Virus record (IMG/VR): IMGVR_UViG_3300017948_000007
Location: 1-29,041 of that record
DNA length: 29,041 bases
Reading direction: 5' to 3' (one strand)
From: a virus
Part shown: positions 1 to 6,480 of the stretch, one piece after another
Layout: every line of letters starts with the position of its first letter
Position numbering within the stretch: position 1 is the stretch's first letter
Notes under the pieces: model-generated
Told to the model about the DNA's origin: nothing
Database searches by the model: none
The model's input: the letters and a program-made list of their open reading frames with translations, nothing else
Position numbers and translations under genes: made by a program

Positions 1-238
1 AGCCCGGGCCGGGGCCGCGGCGGTAGCCGGGGCGGTAGCCGGAGCCGTATCCGGAGCCGTGGCCGTAGCCGGAGCCGTAGCCGGAGCCGTAGCCGTAGCC
101 GTAGCCGTCGCCGTAGCCGGAGCCGTAGCCGTAGCCGGAGCCGTAGCCGGAGCCGGAGCCGTAGCCGTAGCCGGAGCCGTAGCCGGAGCCGGAGCCGTAG
201 CCGTCGCCGTAGCCGTCGCCGGTTTTTAAGCGCGCCAC
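1..238 (-). CDS. Gly-Tyr/Ser-rich dipeptide-repeat protein, partial (runs off the left edge)
   Basis: A minus-strand frame stays open from a GTG at 238 to the window edge, so the C-terminus is missing. After a short start (V-A-R-L-K-T) it is almost purely Gly-X dipeptides. Gly is nearly always GGC and X is Tyr (TAC), Ser (TCC), Asp (GAC) or once His (CAC), drifting to Pro and Arg near position 1. A purine-rich AAGGGG lies 7 nt before the GTG, and the start overlaps the end of the upstream 99-residue gene, like other junctions here. The frame is not certain. The other two minus frames are also open and read Ala-Thr/Pro or Arg-Leu repeats. The Gly-X frame could instead be reached from the upstream gene by frameshifting. 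I know of phage proteins with similar Gly-Tyr/Ser/Asp runs, but no function can be assigned. Confidence 0.45.
   Translation of the reverse strand, partial: MARLKTGDGYGDGYGSGSGYGSGYGYGSGSGYGSGYGYGSGYGDGYGYGYGSGYGSGYGHGSGYGSGYRPGYRRGPGPG
20..222. repeat. Degenerate hexanucleotide tandem repeat (GCCGTA/GCCGGA)
   Basis: About 33 six-base units of GCC followed by GTA, GGA, GTC or GTG on the plus strand. The invariant GCC reads as Gly (GGC) on the minus strand and the variable triplet as Tyr, Ser, Asp or His. The units become more degenerate toward position 1. Such arrays expand and contract by slippage and often break assemblies, which may explain why the window begins here. Confidence 0.85.
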
Positions 239-525
239 GGTGCAACCCCTTCGATGGATTTTCGCGCCACGTCGGTCGCGTCGATTACCTCGATCACTCC
301 AATCACTTCCTGTCTGGTAACTGCTGGCGGAAATTTACAATTTAGCGGATCCGAAACGCCTTCCTGTGCCATTTGGCTCAGGCTGGCTGCGCCCGACCAA
401 TACCACAGCCGCCGCGCGTTAAAGAGCACAATCATGGTTTCGCTGGGCCGGGACTCAATCTCCCCCGCGAAACACCCAGCTTGGGCCGCGCGGACAATCA
501 CATATTTGCGTTTTTTTGTTGCCAT
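226..525 (-). CDS. DUF6948-like small phage protein
   Basis: This 99-residue protein resembles from memory the DUF6948 family of small phage proteins. The basis is an N-terminal strand (KYVIVRAAQAG), a central NARRLWYWSGAASL segment, and a C-terminal strand and helix (EVIGVIEVIDATDVARKSI). The function of that family is not known to me. No signal peptide or membrane segment is visible. It follows terL by a 73-base gap that holds a parS-like palindrome and an AT-rich stretch, so it may have its own promoter. Its 3' end overlaps the start of the Gly-Tyr repeat frame. ATG start with a GAGGTGA-like sequence just upstream. The family assignment is by pattern only. Confidence 0.7.
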   Translation of the reverse strand: MATKKRKYVIVRAAQAGCFAGEIESRPSETMIVLFNARRLWYWSGAASLSQMAQEGVSDPLNCKFPPAVTRQEVIGVIEVIDATDVARKSIEGVAPWRA

Positions 526-570
526 GAGGTGAATTGTACGCCTATTTATTTATCGCGCGCAAGATATATA

Positions 571-584
571 GTTTCCCGTGAAAC
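571..584. promoter_or_regulatory. parS-like palindrome
   Basis: The 14-mer GTTTCCCGTGAAAC differs by one base from the parS-type core GTTTCACGTGAAAC bound by chromosomal ParB proteins. It lies in the 73-base gap between terL and the DUF6948-like gene, next to the AT-rich TATATA at 563-570. It could be a host ParB site, an operator, or chance. The phage's own ParB-like protein (3400-3942) shows no helix-turn-helix, so it is not an obvious binder. Confidence 0.3.
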
Positions 585-598
585 GCGGAAAAGTACCA

Positions 599-2005
599 TT
601 AGACCGGGCTGATTTGATAGCCGCCGCCTAGTACCATCCGCTGTGTCCGTGGCACGACCTTACAAAACGCCATCACCTCAGCTTCGGCGCGATCCGGCGA
701 CGGAATCCCGCGCTTCCGCGCATCCTCTTTCGGCTCTACTTGGATCTGTCCGCGGCTCAATTCGCGGTATTCCACAGCGGACAATTGCGCTTTTACATCT
801 TCGTCTGTCGCTCCCGGCAAATGGCTGATGTAATTATCTTTGTACATATCGCGCAGTCGGAAATAGCTTTCGGCTTTCGCGTTGAGGAATTGCTCGCTAT
901 CCATCGCCGCCGCGCCGGCCTTGAAGCTGCGCACATCGAGGTTCTGGTCTGCCAAGTGGAGAGCCATTCCGTGTCCGACCCCGACGGTGTCAACCACTAC
1001 CGGTCCAGGCGCATACCCAAATCGGCGTAGGTTGACAATCCAGCGCACGAGCGGACCTCGCGGATCAGCCTCGCTCCAAGCTCCACGGTCCAGCACTATG
1101 CCATTTACGCGGGCACAGGCCGCCGTTTCGTCGTCGCCGCCCGCCGCGACGTCTACGCCCACCTGAACCACGCAGCCCTTAGAACGGCTTATTTCGCCTT
1201 CCGTGGGCTCGCGGTCGGCTCGCTCGATCCAAGCGAGCGAAAACACCGCCCATTGCCCCTGTGTGGGAAACTCGCCGAGCACGCGGGACTGAAACCGCGG
1301 ATTCTGCGGTCCCCACTTCGCGTGCATTTCCTTGACCCAGCGGCGCCGCGTGAGCCAAGGGAACGGCGCGTAATCAAGCTGCTCGTCGGGCAGCTGTAGT
1401 AGTGACTCCAGCGTCAAACCGGAGAGATTCGGCGTGTCGAATGCGCTGATCGTGATGCACTGGTGTCCAGGCGTGGCGCGGAGTTTCGCGAAGTCATCGT
1501 ACACCGGGCCGCTCGGCACCGTCGGATTGCACAGCTTGACGATACGGACGTCTCCGGCCGCGCGGATCCCCTCGATCGCGTCCCACACGTCGGGGCCAAT
1601 GCCGATCGCCTCATCGGCGTAGATAGTAACGCGCTTGCCGTGGAAACCCTGGGCGTTGACGCCTTTCGCACTCGAGAACCCCTGCGCGTAGCACTTCGGC
1701 GATATCTCCCAACGCGTCGTGGTGGGTATCGGAATCTTACACGGCATCTTGCCGATTGCCTCGGTGATTTCGCCCCAGCCGGTTTTGACTTGGCGCAGCG
1801 TCGGCGCGATCCATAGCACGATTGATTCGTCGTAGCCCGCCAGTTCCCACGGCACCATGCCAGAGACGACGAAGGTCTTTCCTGAGCCGTGACAGCCTTT
1901 GATGGCCACGCTGCGATGTGTCGCGATGGCGTGACAGATCTCGCGTTGCTTTGACCAGAGTTGGCGGCGTAGAATCCCGCGCTGGAACTCAGCCGGTGGG
2001 AGCAT
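599..2005 (-). CDS. terL: Terminase large subunit
   Basis: DNA-packaging motor and headful/cohesive-end nuclease of 468 residues, the usual length for a TerL. The ATPase domain has a Walker A motif GCHGSGKT at residues 37-44, Walker B VTIYADE at about 126-132, and a coupling motif LCNPT near 158. The C-terminal RNase H-fold nuclease shows Asp285 (VGVDVAAGG), Asp339 (VVVDTVGVGHG) and Asp438 (SPDRAEAE), the expected acidic triad. The ATG at 2005 overlaps the small subunit by 17 bases, so the two are co-translated. In the mature virus it docks on the portal, which is absent from this window. Terminase sits here at the far end of the replication operon rather than upstream of the head genes. Confidence 0.96.
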   Translation of the reverse strand: MLPPAEFQRGILRRQLWSKQREICHAIATHRSVAIKGCHGSGKTFVVSGMVPWELAGYDESIVLWIAPTLRQVKTGWGEITEAIGKMPCKIPIPTTTRWEISPKCYAQGFSSAKGVNAQGFHGKRVTIYADEAIGIGPDVWDAIEGIRAAGDVRIVKLCNPTVPSGPVYDDFAKLRATPGHQCITISAFDTPNLSGLTLESLLQLPDEQLDYAPFPWLTRRRWVKEMHAKWGPQNPRFQSRVLGEFPTQGQWAVFSLAWIERADREPTEGEISRSKGCVVQVGVDVAAGGDDETAACARVNGIVLDRGAWSEADPRGPLVRWIVNLRRFGYAPGPVVVDTVGVGHGMALHLADQNLDVRSFKAGAAAMDSEQFLNAKAESYFRLRDMYKDNYISHLPGATDEDVKAQLSAVEYRELSRGQIQVEPKEDARKRGIPSPDRAEAEVMAFCKVVPRTQRMVLGGGYQISPV

Positions 2006-2363
2006 CGGGTGCCGATTGCATGTAGGCTCGGATGTCGGAGAAGTTCATGGCGCGGTCTTTGCCGTGCTCGTCCACGAATCGGTGTGTGTTGTCGTTCGTC
2101 TCGCGCCAGCCGGCGCGGGTCTTGAGCCAGAAGAAAGTCGCCGCAGGAACCTGGCCGCTGGTCGCCATCGCATAGCAGGTTTCCGCGACCTTGGCGTTCG
2201 CCTGGATGGCGGCGGTCTTGAGTTCTGCGGCGAAGTACTTGCGCAGTGTGATATGGCCGATGCCGATTACCGCGCCGATGTCTTCTTGCGGTACGCCGTA
2301 GCTCGCCATGGCGGTAACGATTGCGCGGTCTTTCTCGGTCGGGGCGAATGCTTTGCGTGCCAC
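1989..2363 (-). CDS. terS: Terminase small subunit
   Basis: A 124-residue DNA-binding subunit that should recognise the packaging site and hand DNA to TerL. Residues 8-45 form a predicted helix-turn-helix (DRAIVTAMASYGVPQEDIGA then IGIGHITLRKYFAAEL). The rest is helical with FFWLKTRAGWRE near residue 77-88, a segment common in phage small terminases. It starts with GTG, two bases after the ASCH gene's stop, and its 3' end overlaps terL. No good ribosome-binding site is seen, so translation is probably coupled. Position directly before terL and the fold support the call. Confidence 0.85.
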   Translation of the reverse strand: MARKAFAPTEKDRAIVTAMASYGVPQEDIGAVIGIGHITLRKYFAAELKTAAIQANAKVAETCYAMATSGQVPAATFFWLKTRAGWRETNDNTHRFVDEHGKDRAMNFSDIRAYMQSAPDAPTG

Positions 2364-2364
2364 A

Positions 2365-2664
2365 CTACAGCGTAGCGCGACGTTGCCAGCCCTGCAAATG
2401 CTTGATTCCGGGAGCGCTATCCAATATCGGGGTTGCGATGCGAATGCCGTACCGATAGCCGTCGCCGCGACGGAAGCGCTTGACGTGACGGACTGTCGCG
2501 AGGATTACCCGGTCAGTGCGCGACTCCTGGAGCACGATCAGTTCGCCGGCGCGGATGCTCTCTAGCCGCTTGTCGATGCCCTTGCGATCACGCCATTCGG
2601 TGCGCTTCCGGCCCTCCAGAATCGCGCGAAAGTACTGCGGGTAAAGACAGGCGATGTTGATCAC
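2365..2664 (-). CDS. ASCH/PUA-like domain protein
   Basis: A 99-residue protein consisting of a single ASCH-like domain: N-terminal strand plus YPQYFRAILEGRKRTEWR, then RAGELIVLQES, then an RVILATVRHVKRF strand. The pattern Y-x-x-x-I-x-x-G-x-K-x-x-E-x-R followed by a G-E/D turn is typical of ASCH. The fold is related to PUA/EVE/YTH domains that bind RNA or modified bases. It begins with GTG in a GTGA overlap with the Mom-like gene, so the two are expressed together. Inference: it could read, protect or regulate the modified DNA made by its neighbour, but no catalytic role can be shown. Confidence 0.75.
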   Translation of the reverse strand: MINIACLYPQYFRAILEGRKRTEWRDRKGIDKRLESIRAGELIVLQESRTDRVILATVRHVKRFRRGDGYRYGIRIATPILDSAPGIKHLQGWQRRATL

Positions 2665-3416
2665 GATTCCACGATAGCGGCTTTTGACATCTCTGTCGTA
2701 GGTGAAATCCCCGATATCGGTACTGTTTCGTGGAGCGTCCGGGTCGAATTCGAATCGCCCTCTCCGGCGTGGACCGCCGGCGTGTCGGCCAGATCACTAC
2801 GGACGCGCTTGGGATACGGCTGTGCGATCTCTGCGAGTTTAGCACGCATTTCGGCGTCGAGGCCGAGTGCATACCGGTGTTTCGGCTCCAGCCGAATGCG
2901 TTCGCAATCGCCCTTGAAGGTCACTCTCTGCGGCTTGCCGCGCGACATCTTCCAGCCACTGGCGGACACCTGCCGCGAGTGATGGAGCACGCCGTCCGCA
3001 TCCCGGTACATCGAGTCCGGCGCGCTTTTGCCGATGTACGTCCATCCGGCGCCCTGGTAGATTCCGCCGTGATGACCCGCGGCGGGGTCGGAGTAAGTGA
3101 GCAGCAATCGCAGGCCAGGCTGTGCGCGATGTAGGATTTTGCAGGCGATGGAAATTATCCGGCTGACCTCGACGCTGTGACTCTTGAGCGCTATCCGCGA
3201 GAGTTCTGCCGTGCCGAACTTGCCCGCGCCGAGTTTTTCGCCGATCTTCGAAACGCCGCCGGTACCGCAGCCGAATATCAGCGCCCCAACAAATCGTCCA
3301 TCGTCCCACACACCGAACTTAGTGAGCTTCCCAACGGGCATTTCAGGCCGCGAGTACCAGTGCTCGCAGGCGTAGCGCGCAGCCTCGTGAGAGCACCAAT
3401 CAAGGCGTAAAGACAT
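2661..3416 (-). CDS. mom: Mom-like DNA adenine modification protein (GNAT-related fold)
   Basis: A 251-residue protein closely resembling the Mom family. In phage Mu, Mom converts adenine to an N6-acetamido-type adenine and shields DNA from restriction. Recognisable blocks are EHWYSRPEMPVGK (residues 18-30), FGVWDDGRFVGALIFG (34-49), AELSRIALKSH (70-80), SRIISIACKIL (85-95), LLLTYSDPAAGHHGGIYQGA (104-123) and WTYIGKSAP. His19, Tyr21, Arg74, Asp110 and Tyr120 lie where Mom-type proteins are conserved. A basic tail ends PYPKR near residue 204, then about 45 residues of low-complexity tail. I chose the ATG at 3416, just after the ParB-like frame, rather than the longer upstream frame, because homology starts there. 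It overlaps the ParB-like gene by 17 bases and the ASCH gene by GTGA. Confidence 0.88.
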   Translation of the reverse strand: MSLRLDWCSHEAARYACEHWYSRPEMPVGKLTKFGVWDDGRFVGALIFGCGTGGVSKIGEKLGAGKFGTAELSRIALKSHSVEVSRIISIACKILHRAQPGLRLLLTYSDPAAGHHGGIYQGAGWTYIGKSAPDSMYRDADGVLHHSRQVSASGWKMSRGKPQRVTFKGDCERIRLEPKHRYALGLDAEMRAKLAEIAQPYPKRVRSDLADTPAVHAGEGDSNSTRTLHETVPISGISPTTEMSKAAIVES

Positions 3417-3942
3417 GTTTGCACGATGGACACGTGATCGGTTTTTTCTGATCCAGTCGGCCCTGTTCTTCCTCCGTGGCTGGCTGGAAGTTCGCGCCGC
3501 GGAAATAGGCATCCACTTGGGTAAGATCGAACGCCGTCGCCTTCAGATCGAAGTCGAGCGCTTTCAGTTCGCCGAATTCCCGCGCCAGGAGATCGGTGTC
3601 CCATTCCGCCTCGTCGTGAGTGCGATTATCGGCCAAACGAAGCCCTCTGACGGCCTCGGGCGAAAGGTCCGCCGCTACATGTACCGGAACCTGCGTCAAG
3701 CCAGCCAGACGAGCTCCCTGCCTCCGCAAATGGCCAATTACGATCACGCCTGCCCCGTCAACTACGATTGGCTGTCGCCAGCCGTACGCCTTGATGCTCG
3801 CGGCGACTTTGACGACCGCCTCCGGTTTCCACTTTCGGGCGTTCAGCGGGTAGTCCTGCGGTCGCTCGATATCCCACCACTCAACCGCGAAATTGGCGTT
3901 TATAGGCGATACTTTGGGCGATTTGGCTGCTTTTCGCTTCAC
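3400..3942 (-). CDS. ParB-like N-terminal domain protein with C-terminal zinc knuckle
   Basis: A 180-residue protein with a ParB/sulfiredoxin-type domain at about residues 20-110: YPLNARKW, VVKVAASIKAYGWRQPIVVD, VIVIGHLRRQGARLAG and VPVHVA, followed by LADNRTHDEAEWD. The IGHLRRQGA segment corresponds to the nucleotide-binding GxxR loop of ParB. The central helix-turn-helix and dimer domain of true partition ParB proteins are absent, and the end carries a single CPSCKH knuckle. This arrangement is common in phage proteins linked to DNA methylases or modification genes. GTG start in a GTGA overlap with the gene upstream. Position next to the Mom-like gene suggests a role in modification, for example as nucleotide-dependent partner, nuclease or regulator; that is inference. 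Confidence 0.85.
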   Translation of the reverse strand: MKRKAAKSPKVSPINANFAVEWWDIERPQDYPLNARKWKPEAVVKVAASIKAYGWRQPIVVDGAGVIVIGHLRRQGARLAGLTQVPVHVAADLSPEAVRGLRLADNRTHDEAEWDTDLLAREFGELKALDFDLKATAFDLTQVDAYFRGANFQPATEEEQGRLDQKKPITCPSCKHVFTP

Positions 3943-4178
3943 TTGGACCCGATTTTACCATCACTTCCGGACGCGTATCCCCGCGCTTTTCGGCCGGTGC
4001 TGATCTTCCGCACCTGGCCGGGGCCGCCGTGATCCGTGCCTGACACGTGGTAATCGCAGCCGCGCATCATGTGGACGTTGCCGCCCCAACGTTGGGCGAC
4101 CTGCACGCCGCCGGGGCCCCAATACTGCTCGTCGTGCGGTTCGCAGCCGTGGAGCGCGACGTACTCGGCGCGGGTCAT
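3939..4178 (-). CDS. Small hypothetical phage protein
   Basis: A 79-residue protein I do not recognise. It is Gly- and His-rich (CEPHDEQYWGPGG, HMMRGCDYHVSGTDHGG) with two cysteines and several histidines that might bind a metal, and ends in a basic tail. An AAAGAGG sequence 7 bases before the ATG supports the start. A ten-codon frame starting ATGA at the previous gene's stop ends ATGA at this start, which could relay ribosomes between the two genes. It lies upstream of the ParB-like gene in the same operon. Confidence 0.6.
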   Translation of the reverse strand: MTRAEYVALHGCEPHDEQYWGPGGVQVAQRWGGNVHMMRGCDYHVSGTDHGGPGQVRKISTGRKARGYASGSDGKIGSK

Positions 4179-4203
4179 GCGCTGGCCTCTTTCGACTTCG
4201 GTG

Positions 4204-4743
4204 TCATTCGTATCGCTCCCATGCGTCCGCCTCTTTCGTAAATCCGAGTTGCCGCGCGATTGGCGCCATTTCTTTCCACGGCGGCCACAAGCCTTTCTTT
4301 GGCTTAAAATGATCGCGCAGGCCGTCCCAGAGTTGTTTGCGCCGCTCCCTGGCGGTCTTTATGATCTCGCTCCAATCGCGCCCGCAGTCGAGACATTTGC
4401 CCTGCATGGCGACGCTCATTTTCTGCGGTGGCCCGTACTGCTTTCGCCATTCCTGCGTACGGTCTCGTCCGGCCTCTATGGCATCGGCGCGAACTTTGAA
4501 TAGCTCGGCGCCGATGACCATCAAATCGTGATCGGTCGGGCAGAATGAAGATTGCTCGCGACATCGCGCGATCAGATCCGGCTGACTAATGCGGTAGCGT
4601 TCGCTGGCAGCTTTGAGTCCCTGGAATAGACCCAGTTGGCCAGCGCGATCTTCAGGCCAGCTTGAGCAGCGGGAGAATGCCTGACGGCAGAGCTCCTCCG
4701 GCGTTGGTTCATTGGGTGGCTCATCATCGTACAAGTCAGACAT
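4204..4743 (-). CDS. Hypothetical replication-region protein
   Basis: A 179-residue, mostly helical and charged protein with no family I can name. The N-terminus is acidic (DLYDDEPPNEPTPEEL). The middle has CLDCGRDW, a possible half zinc site, and the C-terminus reads LWPPWKEMAPIARQLGF. The ATG at 4743 is preceded by GGAGGG at about 11 bases, inside the end of the initiator-like gene. A longer frame from 4761 lacks a better signal. Its position directly after the initiator-like gene is where many phages carry a helicase loader, but no Walker motif is present, so I do not assign that role. Confidence 0.65.
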   Translation of the reverse strand: MSDLYDDEPPNEPTPEELCRQAFSRCSSWPEDRAGQLGLFQGLKAASERYRISQPDLIARCREQSSFCPTDHDLMVIGAELFKVRADAIEAGRDRTQEWRKQYGPPQKMSVAMQGKCLDCGRDWSEIIKTARERRKQLWDGLRDHFKPKKGLWPPWKEMAPIARQLGFTKEADAWERYE

Positions 4744-5560
4744 AATTCGTTTTCCCTCCAATTACAATTCTTGGGACGGTCGAAAGCAGCAGTCCTGCCC
4801 CATGTTTTCCGTTGCGTCCTGGCGTCGCGTAACTCTCGCGGCAGGCCCTGGCGATGATGGGGTCGCTCAGCGCCTTCTCTACTTTCCCTGGTGGCCACCC
4901 ATCAGGAATAACGCCAGCTATCGCATGCGCGAGTTTGAGGCAGAAAAGATGATCGGCGGCTGCGTCGTGCTCCCGAATCACGGCGAGCGTCAGCGGATAT
5001 TCGTGCCGGATTGGTGCCGCCGCAACTGCAGGTTGTGGTTGCAAAACCGGAACCGAAGCCGAAACCGGAACCGAAGCCGTAACGGTCGGTTTTTGCATCC
5101 CTTTTGCATGGGGTTTTGGTGGTGCAAAATCCTGTTTTGCTGGTGCAAAATCGCTGCAAAACCGCCCAGATGCCGCCCGCTTCTCGGTGTCATGACGGGC
5201 TTTTGCTGCCTCTCGGCGCACGCTCGAAATGTGCGTATCTCTTGCCATTCTGCGACTATACACGCATCCTCGCTCATCTTTTGAGAATATTCCAAGGCGC
5301 TCCATTTCATCTAGGCAGCGCTGTACCGAAGTGTTTGGACGCCCAACTTTGGCGGCGATGTCACCACTCAGCATTGGTGTACCGTTGGGGAGCTCAAGGA
5401 ATCCGCGGTGCATCTCGTTGTCCGACATCCAGCACATCATGCGAATCCAGAGTCCTTGAGACGCCAAACTAAGGATCTGAACATCGCGTTCGAAGTCAGC
5501 CGTGTAGAACCAAAAGCCAGGGGCTTTCTTGTCTGATGGTGGTTTTTCGTTATTTTCCAA
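4736..5560 (-). CDS. Winged-helix replication initiator-like protein (lambda O / DUF1376-type N-terminus)
   Basis: A 274-residue protein. Residues about 14-110 resemble the N-terminal winged helix of phage replication organisers: GFWFYTADFERDVQILSLAS, LWIRMMCWM, GTPMLSGDIAAKVGR and LDEMERLGIFSKDERGCVYSRRMARD. A proline/alanine-rich linker follows at about 150-190, then a helical C-terminal part. It probably binds an origin or recruits a host helicase. The start is TTG, with AGGAG five bases upstream, overlapping the stop of a short upstream frame. The linker is encoded partly by an 18-bp tandem duplication at 5047-5079. Lambda O carries its origin repeats inside the gene, so this segment deserves attention as an origin candidate. 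Confidence 0.75.
   Translation of the reverse strand: MENNEKPPSDKKAPGFWFYTADFERDVQILSLASQGLWIRMMCWMSDNEMHRGFLELPNGTPMLSGDIAAKVGRPNTSVQRCLDEMERLGIFSKDERGCVYSRRMARDTHISSVRREAAKARHDTEKRAASGRFCSDFAPAKQDFAPPKPHAKGMQKPTVTASVPVSASVPVLQPQPAVAAAPIRHEYPLTLAVIREHDAAADHLFCLKLAHAIAGVIPDGWPPGKVEKALSDPIIARACRESYATPGRNGKHGAGLLLSTVPRIVIGGKTNYV
5047..5079. repeat. 18-bp tandem duplication inside the initiator-like gene
   Basis: CCGGAACCGAAGCCG occurs at 5047-5061 and again at 5065-5079, a period of 18 bases that encodes a doubled Ser-Val-Pro-Val-type linker. It may be simple linker expansion. Short direct repeats within an initiator gene can also be initiator-binding iterons, as in lambda O, but only two copies are present. 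Confidence 0.6.
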
Positions 5561-5561
5561 T

Positions 5562-5666
5562 TCATCTCCTAGCCGAGATGGCCTGGCGGGTGGCGCCGGC
5601 TAGAGCGCCACCGCTTCCCAGGCTTCCGATGAGGCCGGATTTGGGGTCCTGCACCTCAAAGAACAT
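5562..5666 (-). CDS. Possible 34-residue protein
   Basis: A short frame from an ATG at 5666 with GGAG about nine bases upstream. It encodes a 34-residue peptide with a Gly/Ser/Ala-rich centre (GLIGSLGSGGALAGATR). Its TGA sits against the TTG start of the initiator-like gene, the same near-contact junction seen across this operon, which favours real translation. There is no recognisable domain. Confidence 0.4.
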   Translation of the reverse strand: MFFEVQDPKSGLIGSLGSGGALAGATRQAISARR

Positions 5667-5689
5667 TCTACGCCTCTCCGCGGGCCGGA

Positions 5690-6028
5690 TCAAGCGGATT
5701 TGCGGCGCCACAAATTCACAAGTTCCGGCTCTCGATGTGCACACCATTTCCACCGTCCGCACACAAAGCATTGCCGCGTCATTGTGCCGTCATCGGGATC
5801 GGACGACCCACGGGGGACGTAAGGACCGGAAACACGGGGGACAAACGGAGTTAATTCTGCCGGCGGCGGAACTTTCGTGCTAGGGGTAAGCTTTAGCCGC
5901 ATCCGCTCGGCGTAGCGATCCAGCGCCTGCTTTCGTAGTTCGCCATGGCGGCGGGCTCCGAACTGGCCCGGTGGCGTCAACTCTGCCGGCCATGTGGACT
6001 CTGTCACCGGCAACATATTCACAGGCAT
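5690..6028 (-). CDS. Small protein with C-terminal zinc knuckle
   Basis: A 112-residue protein, Pro- and Arg-rich, with a C-terminal CFVCGRWKWCAH motif at about residues 86-97 that probably binds one zinc ion. No family is recognised. The ATG at 6028 has AGGAGG just four bases upstream; a GTG at 6022 in a GTGA overlap with the rusA stop is an alternative with better spacing. It sits between the resolvase and initiator-like genes, so a nucleic-acid-binding role in replication is plausible but unproven. Confidence 0.7.
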   Translation of the reverse strand: MPVNMLPVTESTWPAELTPPGQFGARRHGELRKQALDRYAERMRLKLTPSTKVPPPAELTPFVPRVSGPYVPRGSSDPDDGTMTRQCFVCGRWKWCAHREPELVNLWRRKSA

Positions 6029-6480
6029 AATTCCTCCTGACGGGGTCCGTCGTCGAGCACGCGGATGAAAATCTCACACCGAGGGCTGGCCGCATCCTTG
6101 AGCCGGCGCGAGCCGTCCCAATCCTCAATGATTTTATCGTTCGAAATTATTCCGGAGTCCTGCAGCAGGTCGGCCAGACTCTCGTAGAGTCCCGTGCAGT
6201 CTGACCGATTCGCGTCCTGGTAAAACAGAGCCTCAACGCTGATCGGGCTTGAGATGGGCAGCACAGTGCCCGCTGATTGTAGCAGGCGCCGGACCTCGTA
6301 ACACTGGCTCATTGCTGCCGTGTGCCAAGCTTCGTGGGCTTCCGATGGCAGGATCTTGGGGAAGCCCGGCATGTGGCCGCAGTGGCAGCGGTGCGCGCCT
6401 TTCTTCGGGATGTTGATAATCCTCTGGCTCGTCTTCTTGCTGCGCACCGCGCCGTGGATCACGAAGCCCGGCACGTCCAT
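6019..6480 (-). CDS. rusA: RusA-family Holliday junction resolvase
   Basis: A 153-residue endonuclease predicted to cut four-way junctions made during phage recombination before packaging. The RusA signature lies at about residues 85-120: a strand EALFYQDANRSD, then TGLYESLADLLQDSGIISND, then KIIEDW. Asp94 and Asp115 are 21 residues apart, like Asp70 and Asp91 of E. coli RusA. The position of Asp72 is Thr96, a change I recall in other phage homologues. A segment with HRCHCGHMPGF (residues 30-40) is unusual for RusA and may bind zinc. Its ATG shares one base with the upstream stop (TGATG). Confidence 0.88.
   Translation of the reverse strand: MDVPGFVIHGAVRSKKTSQRIINIPKKGAHRCHCGHMPGFPKILPSEAHEAWHTAAMSQCYEVRRLLQSAGTVLPISSPISVEALFYQDANRSDCTGLYESLADLLQDSGIISNDKIIEDWDGSRRLKDAASPRCEIFIRVLDDGPRQEELCL

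Noticed and set aside
1-222. Plus-strand Ser-Arg or Ala-Val/Gly repeat protein from the hexamer array
   Set aside because: Open only because of repeat composition; no start with a ribosome-binding site, and the strand is opposite to the surrounding operon.
3400-3942. Plasmid-type ParB partition protein
   Set aside because: No helix-turn-helix or dimer domain and no ParA neighbour; it better fits phage ParB-like proteins linked to DNA modification.
4175-4207. Ten-codon frame linking two genes by ATGA at both ends
   Set aside because: Could be a ribosome relay but is too short to call as a gene.
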